Counted from the stretch's first letter, positions 1 to 8,660 are shown. The stretch: DNA of 22,324 bases from Fragilariopsis cylindrus CCMP1102 (GCA_900095095.1 FMBT01000697.1:1-22324), one strand, 5' to 3'. Numbers and translations: made by a program. Notes: generated by a model from the letters alone, not told the origin.

Positions 1-1447
1 AATAGATTGCATAATTTTGGTGAAGGTGATAAAGTACATGCGATACCATGTAGAATAGCACATTAACTGTAGCAATCGCATCGAAGGTGGGAACAGCTTG
101 GCAGGATTGTAGTTGACTAACCAACGGCAAGATGAACCATGTCTCCTCTCCCATTCACAAGAACGATGATCAGTATGTAACTTGTAGGTCTTGACCTCAT
201 ACTCTGTATCTGGAAAGAGCACAAGTGCTATCTCATGGTTGCATGTAAAACAAACATCAACAGCATAGTTAACAAATTTGGTTCGCTCCAACGGAGTTCC
301 AATACAAAGATCATCCTTGAAACAATTCAGACAACCAGAACAAGAGTAGGTACACAAATCAATATCATTAAAGGTTCTCTCTTCAATAATATCCATAAAT
401 CTTCTTGAGCAAGATTTAATAAATCGACGGTGGATGAAAGGCGGGGGGGTAAATGGATGGTGCTTGACAGGCTCTTCTGGATGATAATATGGTATATCGT
501 AACAAATTTGACAGCCAGCACAACGATAGCAACAACCTTCAAAATCACCATATGATCTTTTGGACTTAGTAATTCGAATTGTTTCACACTCACTTGCTGA
601 TCGGGTAGCGCCTATAAAAAAAGTAATGTTATAAACAGAAAAGATTATTTATATTAGTGTTTATTATAATTATAAAGTTACAAATTATGATTCAAGTGAC
701 GGTCCTCCAATTTTAATGGAACTACGTTCATTCGTAAGGTCAACAGATCCAATAAGGGGTTTTCACTTGCAAGGTCAACAGATCCCATAAGACCTTGCCT
801 ATGCAATCGTTGAAGCGAGCGAATTGTTCCTTCAATATCAAATAACTTACTAGCATCGCAATGATTTGCATCATTTCAAACGTATCGGTATCAAGAACTC
901 TTGCATAAGGGTTGGTAATTGGGTTGGTAATCGGATTGGTATTGACTGGAGTACGAGCAGCGGTAGAGTTTGAATCATTTTTCTGCTTCTTGGAAGGTGT
1001 TGCTGCAATATCTTGTTCAATTTCTTCACTCCCAGCCATAACAGAAAGCATGTCGTCTAAGGAGGGTGGCTGAACTTGGATTGAAGGGACTGGAGGAGTT
1101 GCGGCAGCAGGAGTAACTTGGATAGCTTCATCAGCAAGACGTTTCGATGAAGAGGCAGTTCGATTTCTTGCTTCATTATTTTCTTGCCATTCTTCTCTAG
1201 AGATGCCCATTCCTTCTTCGTTAAGTCCATCCTGACGTTTCGATGAAGAGGCGGCGGGAACAACAGTCTTGGAGGCAGCAGCAGCAGTAGGTGGTGTGGG
1301 CTGCGTAATGGGGATGGGTGTTGGTGGGCCATCATCATCGACATCAGATAAATAAAGAGGACTTTCGTCCCCAGTATTTACTGGTGACGGTGATCTGTAG
1401 GCTGGTTGAGTGCGCCTGGGATTGCGATCATTGCCAATGAGATCCAT
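1..1447 (-). CDS. Partial unrecognised Cys-rich protein gene, two exons, C-terminus off the left edge
   Basis: I do not recognise this protein. The first exon (1447 to about 851) starts at an ATG and encodes about 199 residues that are Pro/Ser/Thr-rich and acidic, with two copies of an SSSKR motif and a PITNPITNPYA stretch; it looks disordered. A strong donor (GTAAGT, first base 850) follows. From about 591 down to base 1 one minus frame stays open for 197 codons and carries 17 cysteines. These include CCYRCAGCQIC (502-534), a C-x3-C-x2-C-x2-C-x5-C cluster (302-357) and CFTC, the spacing of zinc-binding sites. The best-looking acceptor (TTTTTTTATAG, ending 612) would join exon 1 to a different frame that stops at 327. 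An acceptor AG at 590-589 keeps the Cys-rich frame. The intron is therefore sure in outline only. A zinc-binding nuclear protein or a transposon-encoded protein are both possible. Confidence 0.6.
589..850 (-). other. Probable intron of the Cys-rich gene
   Basis: A GTAAGT donor begins at 850, just after an in-frame CTA codon. A pyrimidine-rich acceptor ends at 612 and a second AG ends at 589; the second keeps the Cys-rich frame. The intron contains an imperfect direct repeat of AAGGTCAACAGATCC (about 737-751 and 770-784). The acceptor choice is unresolved. Confidence 0.45.
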
Positions 1448-1716
1448 ATTTGTTTCAAGTGTATTATTGTTCTTAACGTAAGTGTAATATTGAGTATGAA
1501 CTTAGATAATTTGCTTCTTTTTTCAGAGACGCAACACTTGGATACAAATGAATTTATGAAATGAAATAATGAGAATAAAATGATCGAAATGAGGAGCAAA
1601 ATGCAAAAAAAGTTATCTGAAAATGCATTTTTTCATGATTTTTTCCCGACAATCAATGCGTATGCAGGATTTACAGCGAAAAAAATCGTTTTTGGAGCGT
1701 GTGCGCCAGCATGCGT

Positions 1717-1790
1717 CGACGTGTGGAGGCATTTGGAGGCGTGTGGAGGCATTTGGAGGCGTGTGGAGTCATTAAGAGGCGTGTGTCATT
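1717..1790. repeat. Short tandem repeat, 20-bp unit
   Basis: About three and a half head-to-tail copies of a 20-bp unit, GGCGTGTGGAGGCATTTGGA, with the later copies drifting (GTCATTAAGA, then GTGTCATT). It lies upstream of the Cys-rich gene. The short plus-strand frame across it is not convincing as a gene. Confidence 0.75.
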
Positions 1791-1811
1791 ATTTACTTAG
1801 CACATGATATT

Positions 1812-2138
1812 GTTTACTTAGCATGCACTTCAAGTTGGATCACACTAATTAAATTATATACTTAGCACATGCTGGAAGTTTGTCAATCATGCATACAGTT
1901 GTGTGAATGCAGCTTCAAGTTGGATCACAGTAAGTAAATAATGTACTAAGCTAAGTAAATAATATACTTAGTGTGATCCACCTTGAAGTGCAACTGTTAA
2001 GTAAATTTTTCGATTTTTGTGTACTTAGTTACTGCTTGAAGTTACTGAATACTGTATTAAATACTTAGTGTGATCCAACTTCAAGTGCTTGCTAAGTAAA
2101 TAATACACTTCAACTGTTAAGTAAATTTTTCGATTATT
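1812..2138. repeat. Inverted and direct repeat cluster, possible hairpin or MITE-like element
   Basis: The motif CTTCAAGTTGGATCACACTAA occurs on the plus strand at about 1828-1848 and, slightly changed, at 1913-1933. Its reverse complement occurs at about 1965-1989 and 2063-2085. The copies at 1913-1936 and 1965-1989 form arms of about 24 bp around a short loop. A second motif, CAACTGTTAAGTAAATTTTT, is repeated directly at 1991-2010 and 2111-2130. CTTAGCACATG and AAGTAAATAAT also recur. No coding sequence is apparent. The terminal limits of a mobile element could not be set. Confidence 0.6.
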
Positions 2139-2157
2139 TTTCGTTTTTAGTGACATC

Positions 2158-2300
2158 ACATATTTTTGGGGGTTATATTTTTGGGGGTTATATTTTTGGG
2201 GGTTATATTTTTGGGGTTATATTTTTTGGGGTTTTATTTTTGGGGGTTATATTTTTGGGGTTATATTTTTGGGGGGTTTTTTTTGGGGTTATATTTTGGA
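2158..2300. repeat. G-rich minisatellite (GGGGGTTATATTTTT-type units)
   Basis: About nine head-to-tail units of roughly 15-17 bp built on ATTTTTGGGGGTTAT, with variable G-run (4-6) and T-run lengths. The plus strand carries the G-rich strand, opposite to the neighbouring telomeric array, and each unit contains the hexamer GGGTTA. A-tracts and a small repeat of GTTCCCA (2341-2361) separate the two arrays. Protein-like frames across it are repeat artefacts. Confidence 0.85.
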
Positions 2301-2373
2301 GAAAAAAAAAATCTCTTAGTCGAAAAAAAAAAAATCTTTTTCAGTTCCCAGTTCCCAGTTCCCCGGTTGCAGT

Positions 2374-2672
2374 ACCCCAACCCTAACCCTAACCCTAACC
2401 CCAACCCTAACCCTAACCCTAACCCTAACCCCAACCCTAACCCTAACCCCAACCCCAACCCCAACCCAACCCAACCCTAACCCTAACCCTAACCCTAACC
2501 CTAACCCTAACCCTAACCCCAACCCTAACCCTAACCCCAACCCTAACCCTAACCCCAACCCTAACCCCAACCCCAACCCTAACCCCAACCCCACCCTAAC
2601 CCTAACCCTAACCCTAACCCTAACCCTAACCCTAACCCTAACCCTAACCCTAACCCTAACCATAACCCTAAC
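2374..2672. repeat. Interstitial telomere-type array, (CCCTAA)n with CCCCAA variants
   Basis: About 300 bp of CCCTAA repeats interspersed with CCCCAA and a few CCCAA units; the right-hand third is the most regular. The C-rich strand is on the plus strand, the orientation expected of a left chromosome end whose interior lies to the right. It abuts the copia gag sequence at about 2673 with no spacer. It is not terminal here because 2.3 kb of other sequence lies to its left. It could be a relic of a chromosome end, a break-repair insertion, or an assembly join. Confidence 0.92.
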
Positions 2673-3297
2673 AACATGGGAGGAGATGAGGAAGCACTTC
2701 AGCAAAGAGATTCAAATGAACAAGACTGATCCAGCCATTATGAAACGAACTGAACTAGCAAATGCAGTCCTAGCACAATCCAAAGTAGACGAAAACACCC
2801 AACGACAAGCATCGGAAGTACTGGTCCTACAAACACAGAAGATCCAAGAACTAGAAGCAAGGATTGAACAACAACAACAACTAGCGAACAGTGCAACCAA
2901 CACGGTCCCCGGACGGATCCCAGCATCAATTAGCACAGGCAGCAGCAATGGAAGCAGCGCCGGTAGTACAACAAGCAATGTTACCAAAGAAGAAATGATG
3001 CAGATGTTTGCGCAATTCAGTCAAAACAACAAACAAGGAGAAGGCAATACAGGTACAGCAAAAGAAAAGAAAAAGAACAGGTTTGACGGCGAATATATCC
3101 GGAATGATCTAGGAAATGGAGAACGATCAAAACGCAGATATCCGGATTCAACCAACTACTGCCCATCGTGTGGATACGACATCAAACCAACACACACACC
3201 AGGCACCTGCACCAACCGAAAAGCCTGCCACAATGAAGCAGCTACCCTCACTAACAAAATGGGAGGAGTCACTACCAATTGCCATTTCGTAACCTGA
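2673..3297 (+). CDS. gag: Copia gag polyprotein, C-terminal part (5'-truncated)
   Basis: Gag forms the retrotransposon particle and binds its RNA. The frame is open from the telomere junction (reading TWEEMRKHFSKEI) to a TGA at 3295-3297. It contains a heptad-like, Gln/Glu-rich stretch likely to form a coiled coil (about residues 25-75 from the first ATG at 2686), a Ser/Gly/Asn-rich linker, a basic stretch (AKEKKKNRF), and a Cys/His-rich end (YCPSCGYD, then C and H residues to NCHF). The last resembles a zinc knuckle but is not the canonical C-x2-C-x4-H-x4-C. The ATG at 2686 is simply the first one available and is not the original start. The stop is in the same frame as pol, which follows directly, so a Gag-Pol fusion needs only UGA readthrough. 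Confidence 0.85.
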
Positions 3298-6200
3298 AGA
3301 TGTGGGGAGGTGAATAGTAAGATAAGTCAAAATAAAATAATTAATAATGATTTAAATATATACACATCATCTTCGCGTATCAACAACAGGCATATATCAT
3401 ATGCAGCAGCAGTAACTAATAATAATACTGATAGCACAACTCGATTGTCAACCCTCACAAACAAATTCAAAGCACTACTCATTGACCAATCTACACCTCA
3501 AGGTCATCCAGATTCAGCAGCAACTAGCATGTTTCTAGCGAACAAACACAAGTACCTAGGAAAAGCACTACAACATGAAAAAATCAATGTAGGAGTAGCC
3601 AACACCAACACGATGAACTCTGTAACAACCAGACAGCTACAACTAGCATCAGAACTGCCAGTGGAGGCACAGAAAGCACACGGATTCAAAGAAATGGAAA
3701 GATCACTAATATCAGTACCAGTACTATGTGATGCCGACTGCACAGTAGTATTCAAAAAGAAAAATGTACAGGTCATCAAAGAAAACAAAATCATCATTGA
3801 GGGACCAAGAGATGCTGAAACAAACTTATGGTTAATGCCACTAGAAAGCAACGGCACGACAACAACAAGCAAAAGACCAATCATGATCCAACTAAAGCAC
3901 ACAGCCAACAGTGCCTACCAACAAAAATCTGCATCACAACTACAAGCATGGCACCATGCAACATTAGGAGCTCCAGTCGTCACTACACTAATCAAAGCAA
4001 TTGACAAAAATTGGTTAACATCATTCCCAGGTCTAACATCACATGGCATCAGAAAACACCTACCAAAATCAATACAGACAACAATGGGGCATCTACACAA
4101 AGTCAGAAAGAACCTACGTCCGACAGACAAAGTAACAACAGAGGACATAATGGAAGATGAAGAAGATGATCCAGACTACCTACCACCAAGAGAAATAACG
4201 AATCGGGAACACATTGTACAGATAACAGCAGTAAACTTTGCAGACCTAAAAGGAATGACATCAAGTGATCAAACAGGTGCTTTCCCAAACACATCATCTA
4301 GAGGAAACAGATACATCATGGTGATGGAAGATAGTGATTCAGGCGCAATCCTAGCAGTGGCAATCAAATCACGAGCAAAAGAACACCTATTAGCAGGATT
4401 CATTGAGATGCATGATACACTGAAGAAAGCAGGCATCAACCCAGTACTACACCGAATAGACAACGAATTTTCGAAGGAACTCATCGACGAGATAGAAGCA
4501 AGAGGATTGAAATACCAAATAGCACCAAGAGGCAACCATCGGACCATACCAGCAGAGAGAGCAATACAAACAGTCAAAAATCATTTTGTATCAACACTGT
4601 ATGGGTGTGATCCAACTTTCCCAAAGAGCCAATGGGATAGGCTACTGCAAGTGGCAGTACTAACACTAAACATGTTACGGCCATCAAGAATCAACCCACT
4701 GAAATCAGCCTACAACGAGTTATGGGGAAATTTTGACTTCAACAAGACACCACTAGCACCACCCGGATGCCTCATTGTGGCACACGAGCGACCACAAGAT
4801 AGAAAGACATGGGCAGACCATGGAGTAAAAGGTTACTTCATTGGACCAGCAAAACACCACTATCGGAATTATAGAGTATACATACCAGCAACAAGAGGAG
4901 AAAGAACAACAGATACAATCGAATTCTTCCCTGAACATGTACAAATGCCAAAGACATCATCAGAAGATAGACTAGCGAGTGTAACAGAAGATTTAGTAGC
5001 AATACTCCAAAAACCACATCCACCCACGCCATTCCTTGATCAAGGAACAACAACTAATGACGCCATCGACAAGTTAAGGAAAATCTTCACTCCTAGACAA
5101 CAGAATAATGAATCTACAAGGGTGCCGGCATGGGCAGCTACAAGGGTGGTGGGTGACCCAGAGGAAAACCAACACCAATTCTTCAATATGAACCAAGGTA
5201 CGAACCGAGCGAGTGATCCAGTGGAAAACCAACAACAGTACTTTCCGAACCGAGGTACGAACCGAGTAGCTACAAGGGTGGTATTACCAACAATTACCGA
5301 AGATGAAATAGGAACCAAGATAATGAAGAGCTACAACAACAGCATCCAAAGAGGAGAAGTCACACACTACAATGAAAATGAAAGATTATATTTCATTGAA
5401 TATGAAAGTGGAGATAACGAACAAGTTAGCAGTAGAACACTCAACCAGTTTCGATGCATTGATACAAATAAAGATCTAACACGAAGAATGACCAGACTAT
5501 CAACAAGACTACAAAGGGCCAACATCGTACGACAAAACAGGAACAATCCATCAGCAGCAGGAGGAAAACTACCAGGACACTTTGCAATGACAGTATATGA
5601 TGAAGCAACAGGCAAAATGATAGACTACAAACAACTAGTCAACCACTCAGACAAACAAACACGGGAATCATGGCAAAAATCAGCAGCAAATGAATTTGGC
5701 AAACTTTTAAAAGGAGTAGGAAAGAATGAAGATGGCACCCAACGAGTCAAAGGATCAGACACATTCCACTTCATAAAAAGAAAACAAGTACCAATAGAAA
5801 AGAAAGTAACGTATGCCCGATTCTGCTGTGATGTAAGACTACAAAAAGATGATATCAATCGAACAAGACTAACAGTAGGAGGAGACCGACTACAGTATGA
5901 TGGTAAAACAAGCACAGAAACAGCTGGACTGGAAACAATCAAGATACACCTCAACAGTACCATATCAACCAAGAATGCAAAGTATGCAGCAGCGGATATA
6001 GGAAACTTCTACACAAATTCAAAACTCAAATCATCTGAATACATGAGAATTCACCTAAGCCTTATTCCAACAGAAATCATAGAAGAATACAATGTAATGC
6101 AATATGTGGAAGCAGACGGATACGCCTATGTAGAAATCACCGGAGCCATGTATGGCTTAGCACAGAGTGGTCGGATTGCCAACGAAGACCTCCAAGAACA

Positions 6201-7470
6201 CCTAGCACAGTATGGATATTATCCAACCAGACGTACACCAGGATTATGGAAACATAAAACAAGACCAATCAGCTTCACACTAGTAGTGGACGACTTTGGA
6301 GTCAAATACACCAACAAAGATGACATCGATCACTTATTCGAAGCAATCAAAGAAAAATATCCACTAAAAATAGACTGGACTGGATCCAAGTATATTGGAA
6401 TTGACCTAGAATGGAACTATGAAAAAAGAGAAGTAAAACTGTCCATGAAAGGGTATGTTAAAAGAGCACTACAGCAATTCCAACACCCAACTCCATCAAA
6501 ACATCACCATGGACCAACAAAATATGTAGCACCGGAATATGGAAAGAAAGTACAGTATACAACAGAAGATACAACACCGGAACTGACCCCATTACAAAAG
6601 AACCACATCCAAAAAGTATGTGGCAAGTTTCTATATGATGGAAGATCGGTAGACAGCACACAACTACATGCACTCAACGAACTAAGCATCAAGGCAACAA
6701 CAGCCACAGAAGACACTCAGGCAGCACTAATACAATTCCTAAACTACTGTGCCAGCAACCCCGACGCAACCATCATTTACAGAGCCAGTGACATGATATT
6801 ATCATGTGACAGCGACGCAGCATACTGTGTAGCACCGAAATCAAGAAGTAGAGCCGGTGGATATCACTATCTAGGCAACAAAGGTGGAACTCAATTCAAT
6901 GGACCAATATACGTACTAGCAAAAATAATCAAAGCAGTAATGGCATCAGCAGCAGAAGCAGAAGTAGGAGCACTATACATGAATGCACAAGAATTAGCAC
7001 CAATGCGAACAACACTAGAAGAACTAGGCCATCCACAACCACCAACGCCACTACGAACAGATAACAGTACAGCAGATGGAATAATGAATAAAACAATCAA
7101 ACAAAGACAAAGTAAAGCAATGGACAAAAGATTCTACTGGGTACAGGACAGAGTGGAACAAGGAGAATACAGAGTATTCTGGGCTCCGGGCAAAGTCAAC
7201 CTCGCCAACTACTACACCAAATACCACTCACCAGCCACACACAGAAAACTAAGACCTATCTACACTTATATCGAAGGTAAGAGCCCAACTAGCTTGCAAG
7301 GGTGTGTTGAAATCTTAACACGCACGACGGACAGACCGCAAATACCGTTACTATCGCGCAATGATTCAAACAGTCAAACAAGCCAGTCAAACCCCAAATC
7401 CAATTCAAGTGATAAATGCCTATCACCACTAACACAAGCAACACAGCGTCTCAAGGACAGCCTAAGATAG
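3298..7470 (+). CDS. pol: Copia pol polyprotein (protease, integrase, reverse transcriptase, RNase H)
   Basis: This frame is open for 1390 codons after the gag TGA. Residue numbers here count from the GTG at 3310. The aspartic protease active site is DSAATS (D68), followed by the usual region up to GPRDAETNLWLMPL. Integrase shows no classical HHCC zinc finger but has the block ending in WLTSFPGLTSHGIRKHLP. Its DDE residues are D320 (SSDQTGAFP), D384 (HRIDNEF) and E416 (PAERAIQT), with 31 residues between the last two. Reverse transcriptase has D896 (AADIGNFYTN) and D994/D995 (LVVDDFG, replacing the common YVDD). RNase H has D1169 (CDSDAAY), E1216/E1218 (AAEAEVGAL) and D1251 (RTDNSTADG), then NLANYYTKYHSP. 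The last 55 or so codons lie inside the 3' LTR. All catalytic residues expected are present. No convincing ATG lies near the start, which supports expression as a readthrough fusion with gag. Confidence 0.93.
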   Translation, partial: RCGEVNSKISQNKIINNDLNIYTSSSRINNRHISYAAAVTNNNTDSTTRLSTLTNKFKALLIDQSTPQGHPDSAATSMFLANKHKYLGKALQHEKINVGVANTNTMNSVTTRQLQLASELPVEAQKAHGFKEMERSLISVPVLCDADCTVVFKKKNVQVIKENKIIIEGPRDAETNLWLMPLESNGTTTTSKRPIMIQLKHTANSAYQQKSASQLQAWHHATLGAPVVTTLIKAIDKNWLTSFPGLTSHGIRKHLPKSIQTTMGHLHKVRKNLRPTDKVTTEDIMEDEEDDPDYLPPREITNREHIVQITAVNFADLKGMTSSDQTGAFPNTSSRGNRYIMVMEDSDSGAILAVAIKSRAKEHLLAGFIEMHDTLKKAGINPVLHRIDNEFSKELIDEIEARGLKYQIAPRGNHRTIPAERAIQTVKNHFVSTLYGCDPTFPKSQWDRLLQVAVLTLNMLRPSRINPLKSAYNELWGNFDFNKTPLAPPGCLIVAHERPQDRKTWADHGVKGYFIGPAKHHYRNYRVYIPATRGERTTDTIEFFPEHVQMPKTSSEDRLASVTEDLVAILQKPHPPTPFLDQGTTTNDAIDKLRKIFTPRQQNNESTRVPAWAATRVVGDPEENQHQFFNMNQGTNRASDPVENQQQYFPNRGTNRVATRVVLPTITEDEIGTKIMKSYNNSIQRGEVTHYNENERLYFIEYESGDNEQVSSRTLNQFRCIDTNKDLTRRMTRLSTRLQRANIVRQNRNNPSAAGGKLPGHFAMTVYDEATGKMIDYKQLVNHSDKQTRESWQKSAANEFGKLLKGVGKNEDGTQRVKGSDTFHFIKRKQVPIEKKVTYARFCCDVRLQKDDINRTRLTVGGDRLQYDGKTSTETAGLETIKIHLNSTISTKNAKYAAADIGNFYTNSKLKSSEYMRIHLSLIPTEIIEEYNVMQYVEADGYAYVEITGAMYGLAQSGRIANEDLQEHLAQYGYYPTRRTPGLWKHKTRPISFTLVVDDFGVKYTNKDDIDHLFEAIKEKYPLKIDWTGSKYIGIDLEWNYEKREVKLSMKGYVKRALQQFQHPTPSKHHHGPTKYVAPEYGKKVQYTTEDTTPELTPLQKNHIQKVCGKFLYDGRSVDSTQLHALNELSIKATTATEDTQAALIQFLNYCASNPDATIIYRASDMILSCDSDAAYCVAPKSRSRAGGYHYLGNKGGTQFNGPIYVLAKIIKAVMASAAEAEVGALYMNAQELAPMRTTLEELGHPQPPTPLRTDNSTADGIMNKTIKQRQSKAMDKRFYWVQDRVEQGEYRVFWAPGKVNLANYYTKYHSPATHRKLRPIYTYIEGKSPTSLQGCVEILTRTTDRPQIPLLSRNDSNSQTSQSNPKSNSSDKCLSPLTQATQRLKDSLR

Positions 7471-7538
7471 AGCCCATAAATCATTTAGAACAACCTTAAT
7501 AACTTAACTAATCTCTTATCTAAACTAGAATCTCAACA
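7305..7538 (+). repeat. 3' LTR of the copia element
   Basis: It begins TGTTGAAATCTTAACACG and ends CTAGAATCTCAACA, so it has the TGTTGA...TCAACA terminal inverted repeat typical of LTRs. It aligns along its length with 20349-20646, which lacks only small tandem expansions here. The preceding purine-rich stretch is GCAAGGGTG, a weak polypurine tract. The pol frame continues into the LTR to 7470. Confidence 0.9.
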
Positions 7539-7714
7539 AATTTGATTGATATGCCAGCACCATTATTATTATTATTATTCCTGCTACCATTATTAGTAGT
7601 AGTAGTAGTAGTATTATTATTATTGTCGTTGTTACTATTATTTGATCCTACTGCTGCTCTTCTCGTCTTCAGCCACAGCCTTTGCTGATTCGTTCCTCGT
7701 TTTGTTTTCGCCAT
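7539..7714 (-). pseudogene. N-terminal fragment of a gene interrupted by the copia LTR
   Basis: An ATG at 7714 opens a minus-strand frame reading MAKTKRGTNQQRLWLKTRRAAVG. It is followed by Asn and Thr runs (from the ATT/AGT triplet tracts at 7560-7620) and ends at SIK exactly where the LTR begins; the frame then stops inside the LTR. A basic N-terminus with simple-repeat linkers matches the style of the TPR gene elsewhere in the window. The rest of the gene is not recognisable here, consistent with loss of everything beyond the element's truncated 5' side. An in-frame upstream start at 7744 is possible. The identity is unknown, and a chance frame in simple-repeat DNA cannot be excluded. Confidence 0.4.
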
Positions 7715-8290
7715 GATTTTTCTTTTCTTTTCTTTTATTTTCAATTCTGATTTATTTTATCATAAAATACAAAACCAGAACAGAACAGAACAGAAAAATT
7801 GTTGGAATAGAATATATACTATACTATACTATACAGTAATGCGAATGCGAATGCGAATGCGAATGCGAATGAATAATACTTAATGCGACGACGATGATGA
7901 TGATGATGATGATGGATCGTATTATGAGGACCGAATGCTTTGCTTACTTGACACCCTTGCTTAATACTGTGAATTGTCTTAGATATCTCTTTCTACTCCT
8001 TCTTTTTCCTACTTCTGCTTCTTCTCTTTTCTCTTATCTCTTTGTCGTCTTCGTTTCTTCTAATCTAAACACTACAATACAATTAATGTACTGTATGATA
8101 AATGGCACTTAAAAAGTTTTGTTACACAAAAAATCCCATCCAATTGTTAAGTAGTTCGACGTCACTTGAGGTGCTTGCTGTTGTTGCTTCGCTTCTTCTT
8201 TCTCTTCACAATATTAGTTATTGCTGTTGTTGTTGTTGTTGTATACGATTTTCGTATATTACTAGTACTGTCTGTTTCTGTCTTCTGTGG
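7715..8290. other. Gene-free stretch with microsatellites
   Basis: It holds GAACA repeats (about 7778-7796), (ACTAT)n (about 7816-7835), five or six GCGAAT units (about 7841-7872) and a GAT/ATG run (about 7889-7913), then T/C-rich low-complexity DNA. It would be the upstream region of the interrupted minus-strand gene. Short frames across it are compositional. At about 8238-8280 there is a degraded partial copy of the start of the 185-bp tandem unit that follows. Confidence 0.6.
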
Positions 8291-8660
8291 TATACAATTT
8301 TGTATACTACTAGTACTGTCTGTTTCGTCTTTACGGTGCTGTCTTTGCCTACCGTATGTTGTCTTTGTCTTGTTTAATGTCTCTCTATGTTGTTGCTTTA
8401 GCGATAATATAACTTTAGACTGTTGAGCTACAATATACTAGTAGTATATACTTTGGTTATTAACTAATGTCTAAATATACAATTTTGTATACTACTAGTA
8501 CTGTCTGTTTCGTCTTTACGGTGCTGTCTTTGCCTACCGTATGTTGTCTTTGTCTTGTTTAATGTCTCTCTATGTTGTTGCTTTAGCGACAATATAACTT
8601 TAGACTGTTGAGCTACAATATACTAGTAGTATATACTTTGGTTATTAACTAATGTCTAAA
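8291..8660. repeat. Near-perfect tandem duplication, 2 x 185 bp
   Basis: 8291-8475 and 8476-8660 read base for base the same except for one difference (GCGATAATATA versus GCGACAATATA). Each unit begins TATACAATTTTGTATACTAC and ends ACTAATGTCTAAA. Each holds small palindromes (GTATACTACTAGTAC, ATACTAGTAGTATAT). No coding sequence is recognised. The low divergence points to a very recent duplication or an assembly duplication. Confidence 0.92.

Larger units (their letters stand above)
2673..7538 (+). mobile_element. Ty1/copia LTR retrotransposon (diatom CoDi-like), 5'-truncated
   Basis: The element keeps the C-terminal part of gag, a complete pol (protease, integrase, reverse transcriptase, RNase H) and a 3' LTR that ends TCAACA. 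The 5' LTR, leader and N-terminal part of gag are missing; the sequence changes abruptly to telomeric repeats at about 2673. The order protease-integrase-RT-RNase H is the copia order. The integrase and RNase H motifs resemble elements known from diatoms. Pol is fully open, so decay after insertion is slight, but with no 5' LTR this copy cannot be autonomous. A second fragment of the same family, holding the missing 5' part, lies at 20349-21175. Confidence 0.93.

Noticed and set aside
2166..2705. Several open frames encoding PN, GL or VR dipeptide runs
   Set aside because: They are direct translations of the telomeric and G-rich repeats and do not reflect genes.
3295..3297. UGA read as a sense codon by a changed nuclear code
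   Set aside because: TGA does not occur inside the long pol, TPR or orphan frames, so the standard code fits; only this one stop is affected.
8102..8426. Two plus-strand frames of 86-91 codons rich in Leu, Cys and Ser
   Set aside because: They arise from TTG/TTC-rich simple sequence and the 185-bp tandem repeat, with no domain and no conserved start.
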